Source of the DNA: Bacteroidota bacterium | Lineage (GTDB): Bacteria > Bacteroidota > Bacteroidia > UKL13-3 | DNA length: 50,241 nt | Direction of reading: 5' to 3' | Assembly: GCA_947492885.1 (NCBI GenBank) | Contig: CANLPK010000012.1 | Span: forward strand, 1-50,241 | Part shown: piece by piece, positions 20,552 through 30,021 of the stretch | Layout: each line of letters starts with the position of its first letter | Numbering within the stretch: position 1 is the first letter of the stretch | Notes under the pieces: model-generated | What the model was told of the DNA's origin: nothing | The model's database searches: none | Seen by the model: the letters and a program-made list of their open reading frames with translations, nothing else | Made by a program: the position numbers and the translations under genes

Positions 20552-20568
20552 ACGTTCCTAAGGAACGT
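20552..20568. repeat. palindrome acgttcctaaggaacgt followed by cggtatg
   Basis: Perfect 7-bp stem; inverted counterpart gacgtgccgtaggtacgt near 20867. Confidence 0.65.
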
Positions 20569-20591
20569 CGGTATGGGGAGGAGCAATGTTT

Positions 20592-20817
20592 CTACCCACC
20601 AGATGCCCCGAAGGGGCATAATACAGCATCTTCAATAATTCAATTTTTTAAATATAAATCACCAATGTATTCTCTCTGCTCTCAAACTTCACTCTCGCGC
20701 TGATTTAGTTACCCACCAAATGACCCCATAGGGTCATAATACAATATCCTCCATAATACGATTTCTGAATTATAAATCACTCTTCTGTTCCTCTACTCTC
20801 ACACTCATACTGTATTC
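20592..20817. repeat. tandem repeat, about two units of 117 bp, each headed by TACCCACCARATG-hairpin-ATAATACARYATC
   Basis: tacccaccagatgccccgaaggggcataatacagcatc at 20593 and tacccaccaaatgaccccatagggtcataatacaatatc at 20710, with tails aaatataaatcacc.../gaattataaatcact... also aligned. Confidence 0.75.
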
Positions 20818-20818
20818 C

Positions 20819-20848
20819 TGTCCCTATAGGGACATCTGGTGGGTAGCA
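20819..20848. repeat. inverted hairpin head tgtccctatagggaca-tctggtgggtag
   Basis: 16-bp perfect palindrome followed by the reverse complement of ctacccaccaga. Confidence 0.75.
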
Positions 20849-20959
20849 TAAAGGTGTCCCTGAATTGACGTGCCGTAGGTACGTTTGAATATTGGTATTG
20901 ATTAATACAAAATCGAGAAATGACATTTCAATAATGTATTCAAAAAAAGTCATTCTATA

Positions 20960-21089
20960 GACGCCGCAGGTTGTTGTTGTGTGAATGCTCTAGCTAGTGT
21001 CCTCTCCAACGGCCAAATGTTCGACGGAGAATTGCGCCCAGTTGTTGGTGACCCGCCGCATACCCACACCCACAATGCAATAACTGCGG
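20960..21089. repeat. MITE-like element copy 2 (direct orientation relative to copy 1)
   Basis: tcattctat..gccgcag..ttgttgttgtgtg...ccaacggccaa...gcccagttgttggtgacccgccgca collinear with copy 1. Confidence 0.7.
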
Positions 21090-21138
21090 ATAGGAGATAG
21101 GTTTCAGAAGAAATGCGCATCAATTGATTTAGATAAAC

Positions 21139-21939
21139 TCAATTCAATTTCTTCAAATACTTTATCCAGTTGCCATAATTGATGGTATGCTTTTCTATAC
21201 CATTAAAAAATGGGGTTAGCTCCTGATGAAGCCACAACTCCACTTCATCATAACTCAGATTGCCCTGTTCTACCATGGTAGTGATATTACTCTGAGTGGT
21301 TAGATATAAAATTAATTCATCCAGGGTATATGTAATTGGGTTTTTAAATTCGTCTTCTTTTTCGAGTTGATAATTGAAACCGGCTAAATGATTATTCGTC
21401 CATTCGTAAGTATTATTTCTTTTTGGGGCAGGAAACTTTCTTAAATACACCTCCGGATACCAGGCACCAAAGGCTTCCACACCCAACATTTCAGAAATAA
21501 AAAAATTATCATATAGAACCAGCCATCCTTTCGATTTTAGAAGTCGGTTCGATTCAATTAGAAATTTATCAATATCAAACCAATGTACCCCTGAACAAAC
21601 GGTGATGAGATCGAAGGTATTTGAATCGAAGGGTTGCTTTTCGGCAGGAGCAAGTGCGTATGATATTTTTTTAGGCTCCAATGCCCATTTAAGCATTTCT
21701 TCAGAAGTATCGGTTCCATATACTTTGCTAGCAATATAGAGCAATGCCTGCGTTGATAAACCGGTGCCACAGGCAATATCTAATGCTTCCTCGAGTTTAT
21801 CATCTAGCTTTAAATGATCCTTAATATGCAAGATTGTATTGTGATGAAAATACGGGCGCCCTTTTGAATATCTTTCGGCGGCATTTTTAGGAGCGAAGTG
21901 GTTGGTGGGTAGTGACATAAGAGGGATGACTAAAGACAA
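21139..21939 (-). CDS. class I SAM-dependent methyltransferase
   Basis: ALDIACGTGLSTQALL, DLITVCSGVHWFD, LKSKGWLVLYDNF. Confidence 0.9.
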   Translation of the reverse strand: MSLVIPLMSLPTNHFAPKNAAERYSKGRPYFHHNTILHIKDHLKLDDKLEEALDIACGTGLSTQALLYIASKVYGTDTSEEMLKWALEPKKISYALAPAEKQPFDSNTFDLITVCSGVHWFDIDKFLIESNRLLKSKGWLVLYDNFFISEMLGVEAFGAWYPEVYLRKFPAPKRNNTYEWTNNHLAGFNYQLEKEDEFKNPITYTLDELILYLTTQSNITTMVEQGNLSYDEVELWLHQELTPFFNGIEKHTINYGNWIKYLKKLN

Positions 21940-22043
21940 GGTGTGACTTCAAGGTGAAATAATTTCCTCCGATTGAAATTATTAACTATTAAATATTTAG
22001 TTTTATAGTGAATACTTTTATTCAAATTTGTTAGATGCTTACT

Positions 22044-22742
22044 TCAACAAATTAATAATAACCTTGGTTCCCCTGGCTTCTCCATGGGAGCGCGGTGAAC
22101 ACAAGGTAGCACAGGGCTTTCGGGATGATCGACGGCCAGCCTCCACATATTTCCAATTCCAAAATTCATGGGTTGGGTATCATGTAGGACTTGATAATGG
22201 AGGTCGTAGAAATTCTCTGTTAAGAACGCTTCAAACCCTGCCTCGTTGCCTTGATATATTTTTCTAAGTTCCTGGCGAATTTCAGGAATGAGTATTTTTT
22301 GTATAGCTTGTGTATTGGGAATCAATTCGCTTGCTGCTCCATAGTAAGTGCATAGGAGGGTATAAGTAGGAATGGGAGCACGATCAACATGATAAGAATA
22401 AACATCGGTTGGGAATCCAGGATGCTCATCATCCCGCTCATAATTATTAATTAAATTTAGTGTGGGAGCGGCGCCCTGAGCTTTTAATACTTGTAAGTCA
22501 TTCAAAATAATTTCACGGGCTAATATTCCTTGTTCACTCAATTGCATTTCTAAAAGTGTTGCTTCCTCAATCACCACTAGGTTTTCAGTAAGCTCTATTT
22601 TATTTGCAATTTCCTCGAAATTACCTACGAGTTCACGCGTCCATCCAATGGCATTCACCTCTCCAAGAAAGGGAGTGCCAATCAAATCTTGAAAATTGGA
22701 AACATGCAGAACTTGATTATTGGAAGATAATTGAGCGGCCAT
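22044..22742 (-). CDS. DUF1826-like hypothetical protein
   Basis: YSYHVDRAPIPTYTLLCTYYGAASELIPN and terminal CVHRAPMEKPGEPRLLLIC resemble DUF1826 proteins by recollection. Confidence 0.55.
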   Translation of the reverse strand: MAAQLSSNNQVLHVSNFQDLIGTPFLGEVNAIGWTRELVGNFEEIANKIELTENLVVIEEATLLEMQLSEQGILAREIILNDLQVLKAQGAAPTLNLINNYERDDEHPGFPTDVYSYHVDRAPIPTYTLLCTYYGAASELIPNTQAIQKILIPEIRQELRKIYQGNEAGFEAFLTENFYDLHYQVLHDTQPMNFGIGNMWRLAVDHPESPVLPCVHRAPMEKPGEPRLLLIC

Positions 22743-22812
22743 TAGGGGGTGATTTATATGATCAGAGTGGTAATATAAAAGTGAATGTTGCAGTTTGTTA
22801 AGATCAGAGTAA

Positions 22813-23262
22813 TTAGCGTTGTTTTATGCAATTATAGAGGCCAGTTAACACAATGCAACATACAGCAATCATTGCAAGCGCAAGCGAAATAAGTAGAAAT
22901 GAAATTACTCCTTCAATAACCGATGCTCCTTCTATACCACCAGCTATAGGCATCATTTTTCCAGCTCCCGTTATAGCTGCAATTGTCACTGCCACAAAAT
23001 TTGAAAATGATCCATAGATTGTTAGCCTATATAAAGCTTTTAACCAATTTTCTTTTAATGCCAGCTTATTCCAAATAAGACCAAGGATTACCAAAAACAT
23101 TCCATTCAATGTTCCTTCAAGATGGGCAGAAAGTCCCATTCTAGGATTTGCCATTAAGGGAATAAATAACCCAATCAAAAGTCCGAATAAAAATAAAAGT
23201 ATTCCTAGAAATAAAAGCCAACTGGCATATTTATTTGTTGTAGTGTTGTTTGCAGTATCCAT
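22813..23262 (-). CDS. hydroxylaminobenzene mutase-like (HabA/HabB) membrane protein
   Basis: Four TM segments with PLMANPRMGLSAHLEGTLNGMFLVILGLIW and GAGKMMPIAGG motifs. Confidence 0.65.
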   Translation of the reverse strand: MDTANNTTTNKYASWLLFLGILLFLFGLLIGLFIPLMANPRMGLSAHLEGTLNGMFLVILGLIWNKLALKENWLKALYRLTIYGSFSNFVAVTIAAITGAGKMMPIAGGIEGASVIEGVISFLLISLALAMIAVCCIVLTGLYNCIKQR

Positions 23263-23634
23263 ATAATTGATAATTAGTAATTTTTTTTTTGTTGACAATA
23301 AGTGATACCCCTTAACGTTGCTTATGTATTAGTTTTCGATACCAAAAGTATAAAAATAAAGTATAATGGTGGACCTTGGCTGCTGCTGCATTGATGCTAG
23401 TTTTAAATTGCAATCTTATCATGAACAATATTTTTTTTAATAATTAGTAAATTATTAGCTGATTAATTGCGAAAGTAACTATTTTTTAAAAAAATGCTAT
23501 TCCTAAATCTCAGAAACTTTCCTCTATGTTAAACTCTTTTTCCCAAGGGCTTTTGGCACTATAATATTACATTTTCCGTAAATCAATATATTATTTTGTA
23601 AAAATTCTTATTAATAAATTAGCTAAAACAGCTT

Positions 23635-25125
23635 CTAGTTCCATTGAAGTGTTTCGTGAACTTTTCGCCCCTCATTAACTACCATATCAATTACTTCATA
23701 AATATCGCTTTTTGAAGTTCTGAAATTGACGATACAAGCTCTCAAGCAATATTTTCCATCGATAACCGAATTTGATAAAAACACCTTGCCAGATTCTTGT
23801 AATTTATTCAATAAGCTTTCATTTAAGCGATTTAAATACTCCTGATTTTCTACCACACGATTCACATATTCTGGCGGAACATATTGAAATGTGGTGATAC
23901 TTAAATTTTGAGTTACTGCATTAAGTTCCAAATGTATTTTTGCTTCCTCAAAAAGCAATTGAGCTAATTCGATATCGTCTCCAATCATTTCTATATAACC
24001 CTTCTTACCTACTTGTTGCAAAGCCATCCATACTTTGAGTGCCCTGAATCCTCTCGAATTTTGAAATCCAAATTCATAGTAGTTGAGTGAAGGTTGATCT
24101 TCATGACTTGTGAAATTGTAATATGCCGGATGTGAACTATATGTATCGATCAAATATTGTGGATTTTTTACGAGGGTGCAGCCTGCTTCCAGTGGTGCAT
24201 ACAGCCATTTATGTGGATCAAGTGCGATAGAATCGGCTTCCTCAATTCCTTCAAATAGTTTGTAGTATTTTGGTACAACGGCTGCTGGAATTCCATATGC
24301 TCCATCGATGTGAAACCATAGATCATGTGCTTTGCAGATTGTTGCAATGGTAGAAAGATTATCTACGACTCCTGTACTCACATCACCGGCATTTCCAATA
24401 ACAAGGAAAGGTTTTTTGCCACTTTTAATATCATCATGAATGGTTTTTTCTAAAATTTCCGTATTCATTTTATTTTTAGCATCAGTTTCAATCCAGCGGA
24501 TTGCTTTTGTGCCATGACCAAATAATACAGCCGCCTTTTCAATCCAAGTATGAGTTGCTTTTGAACAATAGAAAACCATTTCTCCTGCATTATTCGTTAA
24601 GCCATCCTCCTTCAAACTCTTTGGTGCCATGGCTGTTCTTGCTGCTAAGAAGGCGGTGAAGTTGGCCATATTGCCACCACTTACCAATATTCCTCCAAAA
24701 GTAGTAGGAACACCTATAAATTCTGCCAACCATTTCACTGTTTGTTTTTCTATTGCGGTAGCCATGGGGCTTAAAATATTGGCACCTACATTTGGATTGA
24801 CCGCAGCCGCGAGAAAATCGGCCATGGCACCGATGGGAGAGGGTGAGGAGGTAATGTATCCGAAAAATTTTGGATGCCCGTTGAGCAATGAATGATTGAA
24901 TAGCAAATCAGAAGATCTATCTATTATTTCTGATACCGCCATTCCATTATCCGGCAATGGATCATTCCCTAAAATCTCCTGAATTTGCTTGGGCGTTTCT
25001 CCTGTGGTAACCTGATTTTCATGAATAGTTTCCATGAAATTGGAAATGACATCTACTAATTGATACCCTATTTTTTTGAAATCTTCACCACTCATCTCAA
25101 TGGGTGATACTCTTTTATCTTTCAT
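23635..25125 (-). CDS. pyridoxal-dependent (group II, aromatic-L-amino-acid-type) decarboxylase
   Basis: LSPMATAIEKQTVKWLAEFIG, SGGNMANFTA, WFHIDGAYG, ALDPHKWLYAPLEAGC (PLP lysine), NSRGFRALKVW. Confidence 0.93.
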   Translation of the reverse strand: MKDKRVSPIEMSGEDFKKIGYQLVDVISNFMETIHENQVTTGETPKQIQEILGNDPLPDNGMAVSEIIDRSSDLLFNHSLLNGHPKFFGYITSSPSPIGAMADFLAAAVNPNVGANILSPMATAIEKQTVKWLAEFIGVPTTFGGILVSGGNMANFTAFLAARTAMAPKSLKEDGLTNNAGEMVFYCSKATHTWIEKAAVLFGHGTKAIRWIETDAKNKMNTEILEKTIHDDIKSGKKPFLVIGNAGDVSTGVVDNLSTIATICKAHDLWFHIDGAYGIPAAVVPKYYKLFEGIEEADSIALDPHKWLYAPLEAGCTLVKNPQYLIDTYSSHPAYYNFTSHEDQPSLNYYEFGFQNSRGFRALKVWMALQQVGKKGYIEMIGDDIELAQLLFEEAKIHLELNAVTQNLSITTFQYVPPEYVNRVVENQEYLNRLNESLLNKLQESGKVFLSNSVIDGKYCLRACIVNFRTSKSDIYEVIDMVVNEGRKVHETLQWN

Positions 25126-25532
25126 GTCAACGTTTATAATTAATTTTTGATAAGGCTAATTTTTACAAAATTGTTCAGGGTAGTCTTGTTTCAAAGTTTA
25201 GGGGCATTTGTGAAGTTTCTATTGCCTGAAGGTAAGCGCGCAATCAAAGTAAATGGAAAATATCCGCATCGAAAAGGAAATTTTCAATCCATTTTTATAA
25301 AATTTTCATTATTCTTTATATTCGAACTAACCAGTTTGTAATAACTTAAATTCTTTTCTGTTTAAGTATTGATGTTTCACACGATCATTCAATACTATTA
25401 AATATTGTTCATATAAATCATCTTCATTTGAACAGGATATTTAGTTTTATCTGTCAATACTTTTTTTCACCTAGAAGAATATCAACGTTGTAGCAATATA
25501 TTTTTAGAATTTTTGAACAATAATATCAAAAA

Positions 25533-25940
25533 CTATTTCGCTTTGATTTTATTGCCCTTGGCTTCATGCGTTAGTTCTACCAAACCCAGGGCCTCCATCA
25601 AGGGTGGGATATACATGCCGAAACGCCCGCGCAGTCCCTTCTTCATACCATACCATCCACCCACAGGGTTTTTCTCCGAACGACCCCAGTCTTCGAAAGT
25701 GCCGTCTTTGGCGGGTTTCTGTTCATCGGCACTGCCCAGCTCCATCCAGTCGCCATGTTTTTTGAGCATGGCATGTGCATCGGCAAGGCAGCGCAGTCGA
25801 TAGTGAAGCACCGTTTTTCCAACGGTACATACTAAAATTTCATCCCCATCTTTTTCGTCCACATGCATGGTGTACTCCGAACTTAGGGGTGGTGTTTTTA
25901 ATACTAAGGGTTTGTCTTTGGTTCCAATTTTATTTTTCAT
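25533..25940 (-). CDS. hypothetical protein
   Basis: Intact ORF with EDWGRSEKNPVGGWYGMKKGLRGRFGMYIPPLMEALGLVELTHEAKGNKIKAK. Confidence 0.7.
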   Translation of the reverse strand: MKNKIGTKDKPLVLKTPPLSSEYTMHVDEKDGDEILVCTVGKTVLHYRLRCLADAHAMLKKHGDWMELGSADEQKPAKDGTFEDWGRSEKNPVGGWYGMKKGLRGRFGMYIPPLMEALGLVELTHEAKGNKIKAK

Positions 25941-25966
25941 AATGCGATTGAAATAAGAGTTTGAAT

Positions 25967-27139
25967 TTATAAATAACTAAGCCACCATTTTTCTTTGTGT
26001 GAAGATTTATATAAATCGAATTTACGACACAATGGATACAATATCATAATCACTACAATCCAAACTAAATACACCACCCACAAATCGAAGCCATAGCCTT
26101 GCAGCGTGGTCACCAGCGATACCCACGTTGGCAATATCATGGCTTGCCATCCAAAGTCCGTGAAATGCGCCAGGGCCATGGCAATGAGATGGATTAAATA
26201 GAGATGCAGTACATAGTAAAAGAAAGGCACCCTGCCAAAGGTGACGAAAAATTTCACCACCTTGCCTCTCCACGATTCGGAATTGGCCAAAAATAAAAAG
26301 GCACCTCCCAAAGTCATCAAGAGGTATAATAATGAGGGCGGATATTTATTGGGATTCATAAACGACATCAGGCTTTGAATATGGGTATCGTAATGCAACC
26401 AAGGGGTAGGATCTCCATATTTATTGATATAGCGAATCACTACAAAAAGTAGCAAAGCAAACATACCAATGATATTAAATGTTTTGCGACGGGGCGTTGC
26501 TTCGTGTTTCTTATCATAAAACGAACCAAAATAATATCCCAGAGACATCACCGCAATCCAAGGAATGATAGGGTAGCCCACTACCAAATGCGATTCGGTA
26601 CCAATAGGGAAATAATTGAATTCGTGAAGTATGGCCCAGAAATAATTTCCATCAAAATGAACGTTATCGAGTAAGTTATGACCAGCAATCAATACCAAAC
26701 TAAAAATTAAAATTGCTGTTCGTGGCAGATGAATTAAGGCACCGAGCACCACCATGCTTACACCCAAAACCCAAATCACCACTAAAGTTGGTGTACGAAA
26801 TTGCCAGTCGAAATACCATGCGAAATTAATCACAGTGAGCTCGAGGAACATGAGCCAGAGTCCGCGTTTGATAAGGAACCCCGACAACTCCGACTTGGTT
26901 TTTTTTCTTCCCATCAGGAAGGCGCTTATGCCCGCGAGGAAACTGAAAATGGGTGCACAAAAATGCGTAATCCATCGGGTGAGGTATGCAGCTATGGTGG
27001 TATGTGCCGGATCGGTAGGGTCGATATAAAATGCCGATGCATGCACATAATCTCGTGTATGATCGAGTGCCATGATTACCATCACCAGGCCCTTTAAAAG
27101 GTCGATGGATTCAATACGTGTTGAAGATTCGGAAGTCAT
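25967..27139 (-). CDS. DUF1624 / heparan-alpha-glucosaminide N-acetyltransferase-like membrane protein
   Basis: RIESIDLLKGLVMVIMALDHTRDYVHASAF and about ten TM segments. Confidence 0.88.
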   Translation of the reverse strand: MTSESSTRIESIDLLKGLVMVIMALDHTRDYVHASAFYIDPTDPAHTTIAAYLTRWITHFCAPIFSFLAGISAFLMGRKKTKSELSGFLIKRGLWLMFLELTVINFAWYFDWQFRTPTLVVIWVLGVSMVVLGALIHLPRTAILIFSLVLIAGHNLLDNVHFDGNYFWAILHEFNYFPIGTESHLVVGYPIIPWIAVMSLGYYFGSFYDKKHEATPRRKTFNIIGMFALLLFVVIRYINKYGDPTPWLHYDTHIQSLMSFMNPNKYPPSLLYLLMTLGGAFLFLANSESWRGKVVKFFVTFGRVPFFYYVLHLYLIHLIAMALAHFTDFGWQAMILPTWVSLVTTLQGYGFDLWVVYLVWIVVIMILYPLCRKFDLYKSSHKEKWWLSYL

Positions 27140-27177
27140 TAGGAATTGTTTTGAAAAGTGAAGATAGAATTATATTT

Positions 27178-27885
27178 CTAATCTCCTGAATATTTTCGAA
27201 AACGTATGGGATGCAGATTCATATTATTGAAAAACACAATTTGAATTTGATTTCTGTGACTGTTTTCCAATTGCTGGGTCATGATGCCCACCTCTATTCG
27301 CATATTGCGGGGAAGCACATAACCAATGGCACCATAAATTCTATTGCGATCGAAAACCGGAGCCGTGGCGTTCATAAATATTTCGTTGTACATCGAAAGA
27401 TACAACGTATTGGCCGACATGCTTTGACGTGTAATTGGAATATTGGCAGAAAGGAAATATCGAAAACGCACTTGAAATTTATCAGGTAGAAATCGTTCTT
27501 CAATACGATAGCGATGGGTGAGATTGATAAATCGGAAATTTTGTTTGGTGATGAATTGCTGAAAGATACGATGCTCTGTGGCACCTACTTTATCGGATGA
27601 ACTGGGGAGGTAGCGTTCGGAATATACATAGGCATAACCCAGGAGGACATTATTATTGTTCTCAGATAAATTATAACCGAAGCCCGTTCTTAATACGAGT
27701 TGTTGCAAGTCGCCAATGAGGTTATAGTTCCGGTATTGAATTTCATTATGCCAGTTCCAGTGGCGGTTTATTTTTTGATTGCCAAAATAGATAAACCAGT
27801 TTCCGGTATTTGATTTCTGTGCGTTGCCATTTATTACAAATAAACATAGCAGGCTAAATAAACTTAGTCTAAAGCAAATTCTCAT
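27178..27885 (-). CDS. DUF2490 domain-containing protein
   Basis: Signal peptide; WFIYFGNQKINRHWNWHNEIQYRNYNLIGDLQQLVLRTGFGY beta-barrel-like. Confidence 0.85.
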   Translation of the reverse strand: MRICFRLSLFSLLCLFVINGNAQKSNTGNWFIYFGNQKINRHWNWHNEIQYRNYNLIGDLQQLVLRTGFGYNLSENNNNVLLGYAYVYSERYLPSSSDKVGATEHRIFQQFITKQNFRFINLTHRYRIEERFLPDKFQVRFRYFLSANIPITRQSMSANTLYLSMYNEIFMNATAPVFDRNRIYGAIGYVLPRNMRIEVGIMTQQLENSHRNQIQIVFFNNMNLHPIRFRKYSGD

Positions 27886-27915
27886 TTAAAATAATTTTGA
27901 AATGAATTGATGAAA

Positions 27916-28350
27916 TTAAATCGTTGAATTGGACTTCTCTGCATAGCGTTTGAAATTGTCGAGGATTGCTTGCCAGCCGCCTCTTTGAAGCTCTTTGCTG
28001 TTCTCTGTCTCTGCATCGAAGGTCTCGGTGATTTCAGTGCTTGATTCGTTACTCATAAATTCCACGCGTACCCTTCTGCCATCTTCTAAATGATAGGCAA
28101 GTAGTTTTTGATTCACAATCTCATCATAAATCCCGATGAGGTCGAAACCGAAGCTACCATCTTTTGCTTCCATGCGTGCGAAGTATTTTCCACCCACGCG
28201 CAAATCGTTTTCAGCTTTGGGAGTATGCCAGTCGTCGGATGCAAAGTTCCATTGGGTAATATGTTCGGGCAGGGTGAAATAATCCCATGCCTGCTCCAGC
28301 GAAGCATTTACGGTACATTGAACGGTGATAGATATATTTTGATTACTCAT
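27916..28350 (-). CDS. SRPBCC/AHSA1-like domain protein
   Basis: VNASLEQAWDYFTLPEHITQWNFASDDWHTP and GGWQAILDNFKRYAE. Confidence 0.92.
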   Translation of the reverse strand: MSNQNISITVQCTVNASLEQAWDYFTLPEHITQWNFASDDWHTPKAENDLRVGGKYFARMEAKDGSFGFDLIGIYDEIVNQKLLAYHLEDGRRVRVEFMSNESSTEITETFDAETENSKELQRGGWQAILDNFKRYAEKSNSTI

Positions 28351-28371
28351 GATGATAAATTTATTTTATGT

Positions 28372-28791
28372 TTAGGAACGTATTTTTTTGGTAGCAATCC
28401 AGCCACCCAAATAAGCCATCGGAATATATGCCACAATCGCATCGAGTGCCGAGAACCAAACGGGAGCAGGCAAAGTCATGATAGCCATGATGCCACCCAC
28501 CAAATTAAATAGCCCGATTAACAAGGCCAGTTTCATATTATTATTTGCAGCCATGAGTGCGGTGATTAATGCACCAGCAAACGTACCAATCGCATGTGCT
28601 AAGAAGGGCATGATAAAATGTTTGGGTTCGAAAAGATGCATGGAAGCAATCAGTCCTTCGGTAGTGGTAACATCGGCACCTGGTGGGGGAGGGATGATAC
28701 TATCGCTGATGAGGATGACACCCATATTGATGGCACCACCCACAATGAGGCCAATGACTACGGCAATAAAATTTTTAAGAATCGGATTCAT
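28372..28791 (-). CDS. small four-TM hypothetical membrane protein
   Basis: Hydrophobic segments; FIMPFLAHAIGTFAGALITALMAANNNMKLALLIGLFNLVGGI. Confidence 0.75.
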   Translation of the reverse strand: MNPILKNFIAVVIGLIVGGAINMGVILISDSIIPPPPGADVTTTEGLIASMHLFEPKHFIMPFLAHAIGTFAGALITALMAANNNMKLALLIGLFNLVGGIMAIMTLPAPVWFSALDAIVAYIPMAYLGGWIATKKIRS

Positions 28792-28845
28792 GAATTGAAT
28801 GATTAGAGAGTAAAAATAGAATTAATTATCCAAAATTAAAAGGCA

Positions 28846-29802
28846 TTAAATTTTGATGATGACATTCCCAATTTTCAGTCCCGACTCCACATAGCGATAT
28901 GCCTCCACCATTTGTTCCAGGGTATAGGCGCGATCGATCACTGGTTTGAATTTCCCTGCGATGGCGAGCGATTGTAGGAAGTCGACATCACTCTTATTAA
29001 TGCTTGGAATGGGAAAGAGCACCTTTTTCTTTTTGTATTTTGCTATCATGGCCAAGAATACATTTTCCGAATTTTTTCCCAGCTCGGTGGAGATATAAAT
29101 TCCATTTTCGGTAAGCACCTTTTTTGCTTTGGCGAAGGAGCTTTTTCCCACGGCATCAAATATAAAATCGTAGCGTTGTTCCGAGTTCGAATAATCTTCT
29201 TTCGTATAATCAATCACCCGATCGGCTCCTAGCGATTTTACCAAATCCATATAGGGCGTGCTGCAAACGGCCGTCACTTGTGCACCAAAATGTTTGAGCA
29301 ATTGCACGGCAGCCGATCCAATAGCGCCGGTAGCACCGTAAACCAAAATATTTTGTCCCGCTTGCACTTTCGCTGCTCTGATATCGCAGAGTGCATAGTG
29401 GCTTCCTTCGGTGAGTGCGGTGGCATCTTCAAACGTCCAGCCAGAGGGCAGGAGCGCCATGGAGCCTAAAGCATCCATTGTCATGAATTCTGCATGTGCA
29501 CCAAAGGTTTTGTCGTTATAGCCGAAAACCTGATCCCCAATTTTGTAGTTGGTTACTCCCGCTCCAAGCGCTTCGATGATGCCAGCGAATTCGTTGCCTA
29601 GGGTTTTATTTTTAGGGCGAAAGAGTCCGCTAAAAAATCGTGAGATAAAATATTCAGCGCTTCGAAAGCCGCAGTCGGTGCGGTTCACCGTGCTAGCTTT
29701 TACGCGAATGAGCACCTCCCCAGGTTTGGCAATGGGAGTTGGCACGTCCATGAGTTTCACAATCTCGGGCGGACCGTATTGGGTATTGATGATGGCTTTC
29801 AT
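28846..29802 (-). CDS. zinc-less quinone oxidoreductase/alcohol dehydrogenase-like MDR protein
   Basis: GEVLIRVKASTVNRTDCGFRSAEYF, LGNEFAGIIEALGAGVTNYKIGDQVFGY, ILVYGATGAIGSAAVQLLKHFGA. Confidence 0.92.
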   Translation of the reverse strand: MKAIINTQYGPPEIVKLMDVPTPIAKPGEVLIRVKASTVNRTDCGFRSAEYFISRFFSGLFRPKNKTLGNEFAGIIEALGAGVTNYKIGDQVFGYNDKTFGAHAEFMTMDALGSMALLPSGWTFEDATALTEGSHYALCDIRAAKVQAGQNILVYGATGAIGSAAVQLLKHFGAQVTAVCSTPYMDLVKSLGADRVIDYTKEDYSNSEQRYDFIFDAVGKSSFAKAKKVLTENGIYISTELGKNSENVFLAMIAKYKKKKVLFPIPSINKSDVDFLQSLAIAGKFKPVIDRAYTLEQMVEAYRYVESGLKIGNVIIKI

Positions 29803-29933
29803 TGAGGTGGGATTAGATTTTGAATCGAGTGTAAAAATAGGGTTTGGAATTCGGGTATGAAATATAAAATGATGAATTATTCAGAGCTATTCATTTCACT
29901 GGGCTCTCAAACTCCGCACTCACCCCGATTTGT

Positions 29934-29982
29934 GCCGTTGGTGAGGCTCGCGCAAAGGCATACCCACAAAACCAACTGCGGC
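29934..29982 (-). repeat. partial reverse-oriented copy of the 20397 MITE-like element
   Basis: gccgttggtgaggctcgcgcaaaggcatacccacaaaaccaactgcggc aligns with the reverse complement of gccgcagttggtgttgtgtgcaagccttaacgcgagtcacaccaacggc (20401-20449). Confidence 0.75.
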
Positions 29983-30021
29983 GTTCGCGGGGATGGATTT
30001 TTATGAATTCAAGATTGAATT

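Noticed and set aside
20408-20638. Predicted 76-aa ORF in the repeat block
   Set aside because: Codons are created by the MITE-like and hairpin repeats; no recognisable domain or ribosome-binding context.
23299-23634. Possible small RNA or tRNA in the AT-rich gap before the decarboxylase gene
   Set aside because: No cloverleaf, terminator-like hairpin or conserved element could be recognised.
28108-28512. 134-aa + strand ORF opposite the SRPBCC and membrane-protein genes
   Set aside because: Spans two genes in antisense and lacks motifs.
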